From Phenylobacterium sp. RIFCSPHIGHO2_01_FULL_69_31 (GTDB lineage Bacteria > Pseudomonadota > Alphaproteobacteria > Caulobacterales > Caulobacteraceae): DNA of 64,000 nt. The translations under genes were made by a program, and so were the position numbers. The stretch spans positions 1 through 64,000 of the forward strand of contig NZ_MHXN01000039.1 in the NCBI RefSeq assembly GCF_001824475.1. The letters are read 5' to 3'. The notes under the pieces are model-generated. The model made no database searches. It saw only the letters and a list, made by a program, of their open reading frames with translations, and was not told where the DNA came from. Below, piece after piece: positions 51,383-63,518 of the stretch. Position 1 is the stretch's first letter. Each line of letters opens with the position of its first letter.

Positions 51383-51736
51383 CTACTTCCGGACCCAGCC
51401 GCCGCCGGCGGGCTTGTAGAACTCGCCCGACTTGATGCGCGCCTGCACCACCGTGGTGTAGGCCGAGGCGCCGGCCGCTTCGACCGACACGCCGTTCTTG
51501 GCGGCGGCCTGGCGGTAGAGGGCGGCGCGGCCCTGGTTGATCTCGTCGACGGCGGCCTTCAGCGCCGGGTCGGACGAGGGCTTCACGAAGCCCAGGAAGC
51601 CATCCGCCTGCTCGCCCACGACGCCCTGCGCCTTGGCGGCGTCGACGGCCGCCTTGGCGTCCATGGCGTAGGCGGCGGCCGGGGTGATGGCCAGGGCGGC
51701 CAGCACGGCCGCGGTGATGTTGAAACGATCGCTCAT
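51383..51736 (-). CDS. ydbL: YdbL-family (DUF1318) periplasmic protein
   Basis: A 117-residue exported protein with a signal peptide ending AAYA. The mature part has the DUF1318 pattern: KAQGVVGEQADGFLGFV, INQGRAALYRQAAAKNGVS and a C-terminal KPAGGGWVRK. YdbL is the small periplasmic partner of YdbH-YnbE in Enterobacteria, thought to help YnbE assemble correctly. ATG 51736 follows AGGAGA, 15 bp from the ynbE-like stop. It is the last gene of ydbH-ynbE-ydbL. Confidence 0.85.
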   Translation of the reverse strand: MSDRFNITAAVLAALAITPAAAYAMDAKAAVDAAKAQGVVGEQADGFLGFVKPSSDPALKAAVDEINQGRAALYRQAAAKNGVSVEAAGASAYTTVVQARIKSGEFYKPAGGGWVRK

Positions 51737-51751
51737 GATGTCTCCTCTCCC

Positions 51752-51922
51752 TTAGAAGAGGTTGGGGTTTTTCTGGATGAGGGCTTTGACGTCCTCGTCC
51801 AGCTGCAGGCGGACGTTGGCGTCCAGCTTGGCGTAGATGTTGATCGGGGCGACCTCCACCCGAACGGTCGGGGTGCAGGCCGTCAGGCTCGTCAGCGCAA
51901 GCGCGGCCAGGGCCAGTCTCAT
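51752..51922 (-). CDS. ynbE: YnbE-like small lipoprotein
   Basis: A 56-residue lipoprotein. The signal segment LALAALALTSLTAC carries the lipobox LTAC, and the mature part (VRVEVAPINIYAKLDANVRL, ending QKNPNLF) is the YnbE pattern. YnbE forms an outer-membrane beta-stack bridging with YdbH for phospholipid transport. ATG 51922 follows GGAG. The gene is only 57 codons and easily missed; neighbours on both sides confirm it. Confidence 0.85.
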   Translation of the reverse strand: MRLALAALALTSLTACTPTVRVEVAPINIYAKLDANVRLQLDEDVKALIQKNPNLF

Positions 51923-51960
51923 GGGGCGGTCTCCGTCATCATGTCTCCGTATGTGAAGCG

Positions 51961-54960
51961 TCACGGCTGAACCGGACCTGAACTGCGCGCCTTCTGGTAC
52001 TCGGCGTAGTCCGCCAACAGATCGTCCAGGTTGAGGGTCGTGTCGAGCGTAAGGTTCACCCCCGTGCCGGAGGGCAGCGGCAGGGTGCGGCCCAGGAAGC
52101 GCTTCTGGATCAGATCCATGAGGGTCAGCTTGATCCTTTGCCGGGTCGGCGGGTCGTGGCGGCCCACGATGTGGAAGATCACGCCCAGGCGCCCGTCGGG
52201 CTGGCTGGCGATCGAAGCCTCCAGCTTATCGAAGGCCAGGTTCTCCATGGCCTGGTAGGCGAAGTCGGTGAAGGTGGCGTTGGGATCGACCACGGCGGCG
52301 GGCGCATCGATGGCGGTGTCCGCCGAAACGCCGGTCAGGGCGGTGCGGTCGATGGAGATCCGGCCGGGCTGGATCGCCCTGATCTCGCCGCCCGAGATGC
52401 GGACGCGGCCCTCGGTCATCTCGAACGGGATCTTGCCGCTGACCTTGGCGTCGAACTCGACCTTGTCGCCGAAAGGTGTCGCCTCGACCAGGTCGTGCAG
52501 CTGCACCCCCTCCAGCAGCAGAACGCCGCGGGTCGGCGCGCCGGGAACCAGCGGGATCTCCAGGGTCTCGACCCGCACCTTGCCGCCGCCGACGTCCGCC
52601 TCGCCGCCATCGACCTTCAGCAGGTTGTCCACCACGCCGAAGCTGGCCCGCAGGTTCTCCAGCAGGATCGGCGCCTCGACCCGTTCGACGTCCAGCGACT
52701 GGCCGGGCGCGGCCACCAGCGGGGCCAGGCTTGTGAAGGTGAGCTCGCCCTTCAGGCCCTTCACCGGGCCGGCAGGACTCTGGAAATCGAGCCGGGGGAT
52801 GGTGACGACGCCGCTGCTGGTGGAGCCATCCGGGGTCCAGTCGAAACGGCCCTTGAACTTCGCCTGCCCGACGGCCGGCGAGCCGACCGCCGAGGCCAGC
52901 GGCGAGATCTGGTCCGGCTGCAGCCCGCCCTCGGCGAATTCCAGCATCGGCGTCTCGATCACCACCACGCCCAGCCCCAGCCGGCCGTCCTGCGTGACCA
53001 GCGCGTTCCCCAGCGGGGCGCCGCCCGGCAGCCTGAAGTCGAGGTCGGCGCGCCAGATGAACTCCGACAGGCTGGCCTCGCCGGTCATCAGGAAGGGGTT
53101 GAACCGCCGATCGGGCGCGGTGTCCTCCTGCCGCGCCGTGTCGATGCGGGCCTGGGCGGTGACCTTGCCGTTCCGGCTCTGGGCGGCGATGCGCCCGGCG
53201 CCGCCGACCACCCGGCCTTGGACGAAGGGCGCCGTGGCCGTGACCGCCTCGGCCCGCCCGGCGATCCGCCAGTCGGCGCCGGTCATGCGGAACAGCGGCC
53301 CGCCCGCCGGACAGAGACGGCCGGACAGCCGCTCGATGTCGTTGGCGCCGAAGTCGAGGCGCTCGGCCCGCACCGTCACGCAACGCTCGGCGACGAACGT
53401 CAGGCCGCCGTCCGCCACCTGCAGCCGGCCGGCCGCATCCAGGTCGGCGCCCTGTACGAACCCGACCGAGGCGCGGGCGCGGACCCGGCCGGTGGCGCTC
53501 ATCCCGCCCTCGACCAGCGCGAGCTTCGCCACATCGGCCTCGACGGCGGGCAGCCCGCCGCCCCTTACCGTCAGACGGAAGGCGCCGCCCGACGGACCGA
53601 ACGCGGGCGCATCGCCCCGGCCGGCCAGTTCGACCACCCCGCCGCCCGCCACGGCGACCCTGACCGGCTTCGGCAGGCCAAAGCTCGCCGCGCCACCCTT
53701 GACCCGCACCGAGATGCCGGGGGCGGCGATCCGGAAACTGCGGGCGGCCCGCTTCAGGGCGACCATGTCGGGTGTGTCCTGCGCCGTCGTGGCGCCCAGG
53801 CCGCTCCAGCCGCCTTCACCGACGATGGCGCCATCCAGCGCCGCTTCGACGCCCGCGGCCGCCGCCGAGATGCGCCCCCGCGCCATTGCGGCGAGCGAGG
53901 ACAGCCGCAGATCACGGGCCCGTAGGCCCTCCAGCCCGCCGGTGAGCTTCACGCTCCCCGCGACGCGGTCGCCGCCTTTGCGGGTCCAGCGCAGATCGTC
54001 GGAGACGGCCGCCAGGCGGATGAACTTCGCGTCCGTTTCGCCGAACCGCCCCGCGGAGGCGGTCACGCTGGCGGTGGCCTTGCCCGAGACCGCCAGGTCG
54101 GGAATCCAACCAGCGGCCTGGCCGGTCAGCCCAGCCTTGAGCTCCGCACCGTCCAGCATCTGGCCCGCCACGGTGATCCGGCGGCTGGTGAGGTTCAGCG
54201 CGGCCACCACGGCGCCGTCGCCGCGCTGCTTCTTGAGGTCCGGGTAGGGAAGCTGGGCCGTCAGGGTCAGGCGGCCGTCTGCGGCCTGGGTGGTCCCGAA
54301 CCTCGCGGCGCTCACGGGCGCGGCGACGGCGACGTCCAGGCGGCCCTGGCGCGTCACCGACCGCACCGTCGCGGCGCCCAGGCTGACGTCGAAGTCAGGG
54401 CTCCGCAGCCGCGTCGGGGCCGTGGTGGCGGCCAGGGACTGCAGCTTGCCGTCCTCCACCACCGCGTCCGCCGACATGCGCAGGGGCCCGTAGTCGGTGG
54501 CGAGCATCAGGGTCCCGCCCTCGATGCGGATGCGCGGCTGCGTCGCGTCCGGGCGGGGCGGGCGGCGCAGGAACTCCTGCACCAGCGGGTCCAGGGCGCC
54601 CACGTGCAGGCCGTCCTGCCGGAGCTGGGCGCGGAGCACCGGCTTCTTCAGCGTGACCGAGATCACCTCCAGGCCCGTGATGCGGGCCCGGTAGCGCACC
54701 TCGGCCCGTTCCGCCGCGAAGTCCGGGGCTCTGGGGTCGCCGATCCGCAGCCGGGCGGTGAAGACGCCGGGACCGAAGGCCTCCACCTGGGCGTCCGCCG
54801 CGATCCCTTTGGACTTCAGCCAGCCGGTCAACGCCTCACGCGCCAGCATCTTGCGGTTCAGCCAGATCAGGCCCCCGGCGATGAGCAGCACCAGGCCCGC
54901 CACCGCAAGGATGCGGAGCACGGGTGCGCGCGGGCGGCGGGGTTTGGCGTCGTCGGTCAC
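51961..54960 (-). CDS. ydbH: YdbH-family AsmA-like envelope lipid transport protein
   Basis: A 999-residue protein with one N-terminal membrane helix (VLRILAVAGLVLLIAGGLIW LN) and a very long periplasmic region of repeating beta-strands typical of the AsmA-like/bridge-like lipid transporters. The C-terminal third holds the YdbH domain (LLLEGVQLHDLVEATPFGDK, VEFDAKVSGKIPFEM, GEIRAIQPGRI). With TamB and YhdP, YdbH moves phospholipids from the inner to the outer membrane. It heads the ydbH-ynbE-ydbL operon with gaps of 38 and 15 bp. Confidence 0.87.
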   Translation of the reverse strand: MTDDAKPRRPRAPVLRILAVAGLVLLIAGGLIWLNRKMLAREALTGWLKSKGIAADAQVEAFGPGVFTARLRIGDPRAPDFAAERAEVRYRARITGLEVISVTLKKPVLRAQLRQDGLHVGALDPLVQEFLRRPPRPDATQPRIRIEGGTLMLATDYGPLRMSADAVVEDGKLQSLAATTAPTRLRSPDFDVSLGAATVRSVTRQGRLDVAVAAPVSAARFGTTQAADGRLTLTAQLPYPDLKKQRGDGAVVAALNLTSRRITVAGQMLDGAELKAGLTGQAAGWIPDLAVSGKATASVTASAGRFGETDAKFIRLAAVSDDLRWTRKGGDRVAGSVKLTGGLEGLRARDLRLSSLAAMARGRISAAAAGVEAALDGAIVGEGGWSGLGATTAQDTPDMVALKRAARSFRIAAPGISVRVKGGAASFGLPKPVRVAVAGGGVVELAGRGDAPAFGPSGGAFRLTVRGGGLPAVEADVAKLALVEGGMSATGRVRARASVGFVQGADLDAAGRLQVADGGLTFVAERCVTVRAERLDFGANDIERLSGRLCPAGGPLFRMTGADWRIAGRAEAVTATAPFVQGRVVGGAGRIAAQSRNGKVTAQARIDTARQEDTAPDRRFNPFLMTGEASLSEFIWRADLDFRLPGGAPLGNALVTQDGRLGLGVVVIETPMLEFAEGGLQPDQISPLASAVGSPAVGQAKFKGRFDWTPDGSTSSGVVTIPRLDFQSPAGPVKGLKGELTFTSLAPLVAAPGQSLDVERVEAPILLENLRASFGVVDNLLKVDGGEADVGGGKVRVETLEIPLVPGAPTRGVLLLEGVQLHDLVEATPFGDKVEFDAKVSGKIPFEMTEGRVRISGGEIRAIQPGRISIDRTALTGVSADTAIDAPAAVVDPNATFTDFAYQAMENLAFDKLEASIASQPDGRLGVIFHIVGRHDPPTRQRIKLTLMDLIQKRFLGRTLPLPSGTGVNLTLDTTLNLDDLLADYAEYQKARSSGPVQP

Positions 54961-55193
54961 GGTCGGCGGTTTCTGGCGTTCATCCCCTCATAGCGGGAAT
55001 CGCGCCGGAACCGTGACCGTTCCGAAGATACGGCTCCAGGACGCAGTCCTGCGGAGCGCGGAACGCGCGAAGCAGGATGGTGGAGGGGAGGAGATCGGGC
55101 TCGGAGCGGTTAGACCCGTTCGCTCCACCGGCCGCGCAAACGACCGGTCCCCCCTCCGCCGATCTTACGCTTAACGCGCCGGCTTGGACGCAC

Positions 55194-55970
55194 TCAGACG
55201 GCGAGCTGAGCCCAGGCGATGCCGCCGTCGACCGCGATGGTCTGGCCCACCACGTAGTCGCCGGCGCGGCTCGCCAGGTAGATGGCGACGCCCTGCATGT
55301 CCTCGTCCGTGCCGATCCGGCGGGACGGGATCCGCTTGGCCACCTCGTCCCCCTGGTCGCGCGCGACCCGGTTCATTTCCGAGGCGAACGCGCCGGGCGC
55401 GATCGCGCTGACCACGATGTTGTCCCGGATCAGCCGCGCGGCCATGCGGCGGGTCAGGAAGATCAGGCCGGCCTTGGAGGCGTGGTAGGAGTAGGTCTCC
55501 TGCGGGTTCAGGCGGATGCCGTCGATCGAGGCGATGTTGATCACCTTGGACGGGCGGTCCGGGCTGCCGGCCTTGGTCAGGGCGCCGTGCAGCGCCTGGG
55601 TCAGGAAAAAGGGCGATTTGAGATTCAGGTCCATGACCTTGTCCCAGCCGCTCTCCGGAAACTCGTCGAAGTCCGCACCCCAGGCCGCGCCCGCGTTGTT
55701 CAGCAGGATGTCGAGCTTGTCTTCTTTCGCCATGTAGGCGGCGGTCAGGGCCTTCACCCCGTCCACCGTCGAGACGTCCTGCGGCAGCGCGATGCACTGC
55801 GGGCCCAGTTCCTCCGCGGTCTCCAGGCAGGCGGGAGCCTTGCGCGACGAGATATAGACCCGGGCCGCACCCGCCTCGAGGAAGCCCTTGGCGATCATCT
55901 TGCCGATGCCGCGCGAGCCACCGGTGACCAGCGCCACCTTGCCGTCCAGCGAAAACAGATTCGAGGCCAT
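55194..55970 (-). CDS. Short-chain dehydrogenase/reductase (SDR)
   Basis: A 258-residue classical SDR with the Rossmann motif TGGSRGIG, NNAG, and the catalytic Ser-Tyr-Lys (NIASIDG...YSYHASKAG). The later motifs are IAPGAFASEM and GQTIAVDGGIAWAQL. The start at ATG 55970 is supported by AAGGGGA; an ATG six codons upstream lacks one. It is divergent from the beta-oxidation gene fadB, so a role in acyl metabolism is possible. The alcohol or ketone substrate cannot be told. Confidence 0.88.
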   Translation of the reverse strand: MASNLFSLDGKVALVTGGSRGIGKMIAKGFLEAGAARVYISSRKAPACLETAEELGPQCIALPQDVSTVDGVKALTAAYMAKEDKLDILLNNAGAAWGADFDEFPESGWDKVMDLNLKSPFFLTQALHGALTKAGSPDRPSKVINIASIDGIRLNPQETYSYHASKAGLIFLTRRMAARLIRDNIVVSAIAPGAFASEMNRVARDQGDEVAKRIPSRRIGTDEDMQGVAIYLASRAGDYVVGQTIAVDGGIAWAQLAV

Positions 55971-56018
55971 CCAGCCGTCCCCTTCCATGTCGTTGCGGCA
56001 GGCCTGCAACGTGCGCAG

Positions 56019-56065
56019 TTCCCGTCCCGGGAATTGACTTGGCCTCGCCGGCCGAGGCCTATAAC
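56019..56065. promoter_or_regulatory. Two palindromes and a TATAAC box between SDR and fadB
   Basis: TTCCCG-TCC-CGGGAA (56019-56033) and GGCCTCG-CCGGC-CGAGGCC (56041-56059) are perfect inverted repeats in the divergent promoter region. The second directly precedes TATAAC (56060-56065), a plausible -10 for fadB. The nearest TTGACT is 20 bp upstream of that, longer than the usual spacing. They may be sites for a fatty-acid regulator. Confidence 0.45.
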
Positions 56066-56132
56066 ACGCGTTTGAATTTCACGGCCGCCAGATTTTTGAA
56101 CGAGCGGTCCGCCAGCCATTTCGAGGAAGCAC

Positions 56133-58214
<2,082 letters not shown>

Positions 58215-58226
58215 GCCTGATCCGGA

Positions 58227-58256
58227 GGCGGGGCGTCCCGGGACGCCCCGCCTTTT
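58227..58256 (+). terminator. Rho-independent terminator after fadB
   Basis: A perfect 26-base palindrome (GGCGGGGCGTCCC / GGGACGCCCCGCC) is followed by four T, 13 bp after the fadB stop. Some read-through into fadA is likely, as the two act together. Confidence 0.82.
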
Positions 58257-58295
58257 CTCTGCCCATCCTCTGACCTTACGGAAAGACCCTACGGA

Positions 58296-59501
58296 ATGCG
58301 TGAAGCTGTCATCGTCGCCGCCAAGCGGACTCCCATCGGCAAGGCCTATCGCGGCGCCTTCAACAACACCTACGGCGCCACGCTGGGCGCCGAGGCCATC
58401 CGCGCCGCGGTGGCCCAGGCCGGGATCGACCCCGGCGAGGTGGACGACGTGGCCATGGGCTGCGCGCTGCAACAGGGCACGACCGGCAACAACATCGCCC
58501 GCCAAGCCGCACTGCGCGCCGGCCTGCCCAACACCGTCTCGGGCATGACCATCGACCGCCAGTGCAGCTCGGGCCTGATGGGCGTGGCCACGGCGGCCAA
58601 GTACATCATCAACGACGGCGCCCCGATCGCCATCGGCGCCGGCATCGAGTCGATCAGCCTGGTGCAGAACGACAAGGTGAACCGCTTCATGGCCACCGAT
58701 CCGTGGCTGAAGGAGCATGTGCCGGAGCTGGCGACCTCGATGATCGAGACCGCCGAGATCGTGGCCGAGCGCTATGGCGTCAGCCGCGAGGCCCAGGACG
58801 AATACGCCCTCCAGTCGCAGCAGCGCACCGCTCAGGCCCAGGCGGAAGGCCGCTTCGCCCAGGAGATCGTCCCGGTCACCACGATCATGAAGGTGCTGGT
58901 CAACAAGGAAACGGGCGAGACGGCCGACAAGGAGATCACCATCTCGGCCGACGAGGGCAACCGCCCCCAGACCACACTGGCCGACCTCCAGAAGCTGTCG
59001 CCCGTCTTCAAGGGCGGCCGCTACGTCCAGGAAGGCAAGTTCGTCACCGCCGGCAACGCCAGCCAGCTCTCCGACGGCGCCGCCGCCGTGGTGCTGATGG
59101 AGCGCAAGGAAGCCGAGAAGCGCGGCCTGGAGGCCCTGGGCGCCTATCGCGGCATGGCCGTGGCCGGCTGCGGTCCCGAGGAAATGGGCATCGGTCCGGT
59201 GTTCGCGATCCCGAAGCTGCTCGAGCGCAACGGCCTGACCATCGACGACATCGACATCTGGGAGCTGAACGAGGCCTTCGCGTCGCAGGTGCTCTACTGC
59301 CGTGACAAGCTCGGCATCGACCCGGCCAAGTACAACGTCTCGGGCGGCTCGATCTCTATCGGCCACCCCTACGGCATGACCGGCGCCCGCTGCACCGCGC
59401 ACCTGATGTACGAAGGCAAGCGCCGCAAGGCCAAGTACGGCGTCGTCACCATGTGCGTCGGCGGCGGCATGGGCGCCGCAGGACTCTTCGAGATCTTCTA
59501 A
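58296..59501 (+). CDS. fadA: Acetyl-CoA acyltransferase (thiolase)
   Basis: A 401-residue thiolase that cleaves 3-ketoacyl-CoA to acetyl-CoA and a shortened acyl-CoA. The nucleophile Cys90 is in [11 protein letters not shown], the His motif is [14 protein letters not shown], and the second Cys is in [26 protein letters not shown] is also present. ATG 58296 starts 82 bp beyond fadB, across its terminator. A composite intergenic repeat follows the gene. Confidence 0.94.
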   Translation: MREAVIVAAKRTPIGKAYRGAFNNTYGATLGAEAIRAAVAQAGIDPGEVDDVAMGCALQQGTTGNNIARQAALRAGLPNTVSGMTIDRQCSSGLMGVATAAKYIINDGAPIAIGAGIESISLVQNDKVNRFMATDPWLKEHVPELATSMIETAEIVAERYGVSREAQDEYALQSQQRTAQAQAEGRFAQEIVPVTTIMKVLVNKETGETADKEITISADEGNRPQTTLADLQKLSPVFKGGRYVQEGKFVTAGNASQLSDGAAAVVLMERKEAEKRGLEALGAYRGMAVAGCGPEEMGIGPVFAIPKLLERNGLTIDDIDIWELNEAFASQVLYCRDKLGIDPAKYNVSGGSISIGHPYGMTGARCTAHLMYEGKRRKAKYGVVTMCVGGGMGAAGLFEIF

Positions 59502-59504
59502 AAT

Positions 59505-59607
59505 TCCTCCCCTTCAGGGGGAGGGGGACCACGAAGTGGTGGAGGGGGCTTCCTCAACGATCTAAGCGGAAGCCCCTTCCGTCAGCTCCCCCAAACGGGG
59601 GGGGCAA
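59505..59607. repeat. Composite G/C-rich intergenic repeat after fadA
   Basis: It has two parts. The first (about 59515-59548) is GGGGGAGGGGGACCAC-GAA-GTGGTGGAGGGGG. The second (about 59569-59607) is GGAAGCCCC...GTCAGCTCCCCC...GGGGGGGGCAACT. The parts occur separately at 50-88 and 1634-1680 near the left edge. It fills the convergent gap between fadA and the DUF3501 gene, where it may stop transcription from both sides. Confidence 0.6.
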
Positions 59608-60201
59608 CTAGGCGAAATCCTTCGCCAGCTCGGCCCGGCTGGCCGGGGACAGCCCCGCCAGGTGGCTGTAGCGCTCATGGCTGCAGCCGATCATGATCTC
59701 GGCGCCCGGCTTGCGAAACACCGCCACATGCTCCGGCTTCAGCGGAAAGCGCAGGAAGTGGACCGACGAGGCCTTGCCGTCCTCGCGGGTGCGTTCGACG
59801 TCGCCCTCGGGCACCCCCAGCACACGCTCGCCATCGACCTGGATGAAGAAGCAGTCCTCGACACCGCCCAGGCGAGCCAGGACGGCCTCGCGCCGGATCG
59901 GGTCGTCGATCTCGAACATGATGGTGGCGACCAGTTCCGAGCCGTTGGGGATCAGCGGGTTGTAGGCGGCCAGCTCGTCCGGGATCTGGTCGGCGCCGCC
60001 CTTCTCGATCAGCAGCATCTCCTGCACCTGGAAGAGCATGGTCTCGTAGCTCTCGAAGTAGAAGGTGCAGTAGGGCCCCAGCTCGATCCGCCGCAACCGC
60101 TTCAGCGGCAGCAGTTCGGCGCGCCGGGCCTTGCGGACCTTGGCGAACTCGGCGTCCGGCAGAAGGTCGGACGGATCGATGCGGCGTTCGGCGAGCGGCA
60201 T
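59608..60201 (-). CDS. DUF3501 family protein
   Basis: A 197-residue protein of the DUF3501 family, recognised from AERRIDPSDLLPDAEFAKVR, the Tyr/Phe-rich GPYCTFYFESYETMLFQVQE and EMLLIEKGG, and the C-terminal HFLRFPL and IGCSHERYSHLAGLSPASR. The biochemical function is unknown. Its ATG overlaps the stop of the Fe-S protein gene (TGATG). Rubrerythrin, the Fe-S protein and DUF3501 occur together in many proteobacteria, suggesting one redox function. Confidence 0.87.
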   Translation of the reverse strand: MPLAERRIDPSDLLPDAEFAKVRKARRAELLPLKRLRRIELGPYCTFYFESYETMLFQVQEMLLIEKGGADQIPDELAAYNPLIPNGSELVATIMFEIDDPIRREAVLARLGGVEDCFFIQVDGERVLGVPEGDVERTREDGKASSVHFLRFPLKPEHVAVFRKPGAEIMIGCSHERYSHLAGLSPASRAELAKDFA

Positions 60202-61586
60202 CAGAACACTCCGTAGGCGCGGGCGAAGACTTCGATCGGATGGGCCTCGGCCGGACGCGGCGGGGCGGTCTGCGCCGTGTCGTCCCCGATCAGCTGGGCC
60301 AGGTGCTTGCAGGCCAGGGGGCAGTCCGAGCAGAGGGTCTCGTTGCCCTTGGCCGCCACCTGGCGGGCGGCGGGGCGGCCCACCTTCACCGCGGGCGGCC
60401 GGGTTTCCTTCATCACCCCGAAGGTGCCGCCGTGGCCCGAGCAGCGCTCGACCAGGTCGACCTTGGTGTCGGGGATCAGCTTCAGCATCTCCATGGACTT
60501 GGCGCCCATGTTCTGCGCCCGGGCATGGCAGGCGTGGTGGAAGGTGACGCCGCCCTCGACCGGTTTCAGCCCCTCGACCAGCCCGTAGGTCCGGGACAGC
60601 TCGACGACGTATTCGGCCACGTCCTTGGTCTTGGCCGCGAGACGGCCGATGGCGTGATCCTCGGGCAGCATCAGGGGCCATTCGAACTTCATCATCAGGC
60701 CGCAGGAGGCGGTCAGGGCCACCACGTCGTAGCCCTGTTCGATGTAGGGCGCGAAGGCGGCGGCCACGCGGCGCGCCTTGCCGGCCACGTCCTTGATGTC
60801 GCCGGCCTCGAGCTGCGGCATGCCGCAGCATTCGGGATAGACCAGCTTCACCTCGACGCCCTGCAGCGCCAGCACCTTGGCGGCGGCCACCGCCGTGTCC
60901 GGCCTGTTGTAGTCGACGAAGCAGGTCGCATAGAGCGCGACCTTGCGCTGGCCGAAGGCCGGGCCCTGGGGATTGGGCGCCAGCGGCGTCTTCAGCCGGT
61001 CGGTCGCCGTCTTCGAGTGGTATTTGGGAAGCTCGGCCTCGGCGTCGATCTGGGCGATGGCCTCGAGCAGCTTGCGCAGCGGCGTGTTCGTCCGCGCGGT
61101 GGCCCAGTTGGCGAGGCCGGCCACGGGCTTGGCGAGCTTACCGTTGCGGTCGGTCATGCCGAGCTGTTCGCGCACGAACTCCTTCTCGCCCGCCCGCCGC
61201 TTGGCGGCCCGGTAGCGCAGGATCAGGTGCGGGATGTCGATGTCGAAGGGATGCGGCGGGACATAGGGGCACTTGGTCAGGAAGCACATGTCGCAGAGGG
61301 TGCAGGCCTCGGCGATGTGCGCATGGTCCTTCGGGCCGATGCCGTCGATCTCGCCCGTCGGGCCCTCGTCGATGGCGTCGAACATGCGCGGGAAGCTGTC
61401 GCAAAGATTGAAGCAGCGCCGGCACGTGTGACAGATGTCGAACTGCCGCTGCAGCTCGGCCTCCACCTTCGCCAGGTCGTAATAGTCCTCGTCCTGCCAC
61501 AGGATGGGACGCCGGAACGGCGCATCGAGGCTGCCCTCGCGCGGCGGAGCCCCGGCGGCGGGGGGCGCGGTGCGATCTTCGCTCAT
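60201..61586 (-). CDS. GlpC-like (Fe-S)-binding heterodisulfide-reductase-type protein
   Basis: A 461-residue protein with two N-terminal 4Fe-4S sites ([15 protein letters not shown] and [13 protein letters not shown]) and two C-terminal CCG-type domains ([14 protein letters not shown], then [15 protein letters not shown] and [12 protein letters not shown]). This is the pattern of GlpC and heterodisulfide reductase subunit D relatives, which pass electrons. ATG 61586 follows AGGA. It is the middle gene between rubrerythrin and DUF3501 and is likely part of a peroxide- or redox-related electron pathway. Confidence 0.88.
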   Translation of the reverse strand: MSEDRTAPPAAGAPPREGSLDAPFRRPILWQDEDYYDLAKVEAELQRQFDICHTCRRCFNLCDSFPRMFDAIDEGPTGEIDGIGPKDHAHIAEACTLCDMCFLTKCPYVPPHPFDIDIPHLILRYRAAKRRAGEKEFVREQLGMTDRNGKLAKPVAGLANWATARTNTPLRKLLEAIAQIDAEAELPKYHSKTATDRLKTPLAPNPQGPAFGQRKVALYATCFVDYNRPDTAVAAAKVLALQGVEVKLVYPECCGMPQLEAGDIKDVAGKARRVAAAFAPYIEQGYDVVALTASCGLMMKFEWPLMLPEDHAIGRLAAKTKDVAEYVVELSRTYGLVEGLKPVEGGVTFHHACHARAQNMGAKSMEMLKLIPDTKVDLVERCSGHGGTFGVMKETRPPAVKVGRPAARQVAAKGNETLCSDCPLACKHLAQLIGDDTAQTAPPRPAEAHPIEVFARAYGVF

Positions 61587-61616
61587 GTCAGTCCTGCGGT
61601 CGGCCGAACGAAAGCC

Positions 61617-61639
61617 CTCCTCCCCCATTGGGGGAGGAG
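61617..61639. terminator. Hairpin between rubrerythrin and Fe-S genes
   Basis: A perfect 10-bp stem CTCCTCCCCC / GGGGGAGGAG with a 3-base loop lies in the 70-bp gap between the rubrerythrin stop and the Fe-S protein start. There is no T-tract, so it may act as an attenuator or RNA-stability element, reducing downstream expression relative to rubrerythrin. It resembles the arms of the intergenic repeats. Confidence 0.5.
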
Positions 61640-61656
61640 AAGCGCCATGTGCTCGC

Positions 61657-62073
<417 letters not shown>

Positions 62074-62243
62074 GCTGTTCTCCCTAGGCGGCGGCGAACC
62101 CCCCGGCTCTACCGCCATGCGGCAGCGACTATGGACCCGCGCCCCCATCGATCAACATGATATGCTCTATGCTGAGCATCGACGGGTTCTATGGAGCTTG
62201 ACCGGTTCCTCGCGGGTTCCCCCTCCAACGCAAGGAGACGGTC

Positions 62244-62435
62244 ATGGCTGACAACAAGATCCAGGGCGAAGGCGACTACATCTCGGGCAAGAAGTACCAG
62301 GACATGCAGCACGAGTTCGCCGAGAAGGGCCCCGTGGAGCAGAAGGCCCGCGAAGCCGAACAGGCCCTGGACGGCCCGGAAGGCGAGGCGCTGGAAGAGG
62401 CCCGCAAGGACACCGCCGAAGGCAAGATTCGCTAA
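62244..62435 (+). CDS. Small charged hypothetical protein
   Basis: A 63-residue, strongly hydrophilic protein (MADNKIQGEGDYISGKKYQD, then EQKAREAEQALDGPEGEALE and EARKDTAEGKIR) with no membrane segment. ATG 62244 follows AAGGAGA. Composition resembles small general-stress proteins found beside oxidative-stress genes. It is divergent from the rubrerythrin operon and its stop overlaps the stop of the convergent AlkB-like gene by 4 bp. The function is unknown. Confidence 0.7.
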   Translation: MADNKIQGEGDYISGKKYQDMQHEFAEKGPVEQKAREAEQALDGPEGEALEEARKDTAEGKIR

Positions 62436-62992
62436 GCCCGCAGATTGCGGAACGTGATGGAGTAGCGGTGCGCCCCGGCCTCGGGGAGCGAATGTTCCCA
62501 GTCCGTGCGCGCCGGCCCATCCAACAGATAGATCGAGCGCGGTTCGAGCGGGACATTGATCCGCTCGAACCGTTCGCCTGTGCGCCGTCGGAACCGCATG
62601 ATGGTGGGCGCCAGCAGAGAGACCCCCACGATCTTCTCGAACACCGGCCGGTCCCGATGCCAGCCGATGGGCGCGCCCTCGCGATACTCGTTGATCAGCA
62701 CGTGGGCGAAGTCGCCGGGCGCCACGCCGGCGAAGGCCGCAGCGCGGTCGCGAAGGGGCAATAGCCAGTCCGGCAGGGGCTGGGCGTCCACCAGGCCCGG
62801 CCCATTGAAGTCGTACTTCAGCCCGAACGAGATCACCCGCCGGCGGCCTTCGTAGCCGCGGAACTGAAACGGCTCGAACGGCAGGGTCTCCAGCCGGGCC
62901 GCAAGGTCGGCCTCCTCGACCGGCGAGATCAGGCCGGCCCGATAGCGGAAGCCTGGCGGCGCGGCGGGCGGAAGGTCGAAGAGGGACGTCAC
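62432..62992 (-). CDS. AlkB-like 2-oxoglutarate/Fe(II) dioxygenase
   Basis: A 186-residue AlkB-family dioxygenase, expected to remove alkyl groups from nucleic acid bases (or to act on protein, as some relatives do). Fe ligands are the HRD (GWHRDRP) and the distal His in WEHSLPE; the oxoglutarate-binding Arg pair is in HRYSITFRNLR. VLINEYREGAPIGWH and SIYLLDGPAR are typical of the short AlkB homologues. The start is ATG 62992. It appears to be a single-gene unit. Confidence 0.87.
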   Translation of the reverse strand: MTSLFDLPPAAPPGFRYRAGLISPVEEADLAARLETLPFEPFQFRGYEGRRRVISFGLKYDFNGPGLVDAQPLPDWLLPLRDRAAAFAGVAPGDFAHVLINEYREGAPIGWHRDRPVFEKIVGVSLLAPTIMRFRRRTGERFERINVPLEPRSIYLLDGPARTDWEHSLPEAGAHRYSITFRNLRA

Positions 62993-63071
62993 GGCGTCGA
63001 GATGGACGCAAACGAAGGCGGCGGGAAGGTCGCCCTTCCCGCCGCCGGCCGTTCAGGTCCGCATTCCGCCA

Positions 63072-63428
63072 CTAGTAGCGGGGATAGTCGTTGTAGCCGT
63101 AGCGGCGATCCTCATCGCGGCGCGCCTCGCGCACGTTGACCGACAGGGCGTCGAAGCGGCGGTTGAGGTCGGCGCGCTCCCAGTTCGACAGGCCGTTGCG
63201 GCTATAGCGCGCCTCCAGGCGCACCAGGCGGTTGAACCGGTCGCGCAGGCGGTAGGCCTCGCGCGGGGTCAGCTGGCCGGAGCGGATGCCCTGGTCGATG
63301 CGGAAGTCGATCCGCTCCATGCGCCGCTCGATCGGCATCCAGTCGCGGCCGTAGCCGTAGGGTTGGGCGCTCGCGGCGCCGGCGGTCAGGGCGGTGGCGG
63401 CGGCGAGGCCCAGAATGATGGTCTTCAT
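63072..63428 (-). CDS. Exported helical repeat protein (one repeat)
   Basis: A 118-residue protein with a signal peptide (LGLAAATALTAGAASAQ) and one copy of a roughly 60-residue helical unit (RIDFRIDQGIRSGQLTPREA, then LRDRFNRLVRLEARYSRNGL and ERADLNRRFDAL). A Tyr-rich C-terminus (RRYGYNDYPRY) follows. The start is ATG 63428. The unit recurs twice or more in the next gene, so the two are paralogues. Predicted to be periplasmic; the function is unknown. Confidence 0.75.
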   Translation of the reverse strand: MKTIILGLAAATALTAGAASAQPYGYGRDWMPIERRMERIDFRIDQGIRSGQLTPREAYRLRDRFNRLVRLEARYSRNGLSNWERADLNRRFDALSVNVREARRDEDRRYGYNDYPRY

Positions 63429-63518
63429 AACGATCTCTCCTCGTAACGTGGGTTGTCGTCCCTCGTCATGGGGGGTCAAAACGGCAGACCTCCCGATTGG
63501 TTCAGCGGCTGTGGCGCC

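Noticed and set aside
56034-56065. TTGACT ... TATAAC as a standard promoter for fadB
   Set aside because: The spacing is 20 bp, outside the usual 16-18. Only the -10-like box and the palindromes are kept, at low confidence.
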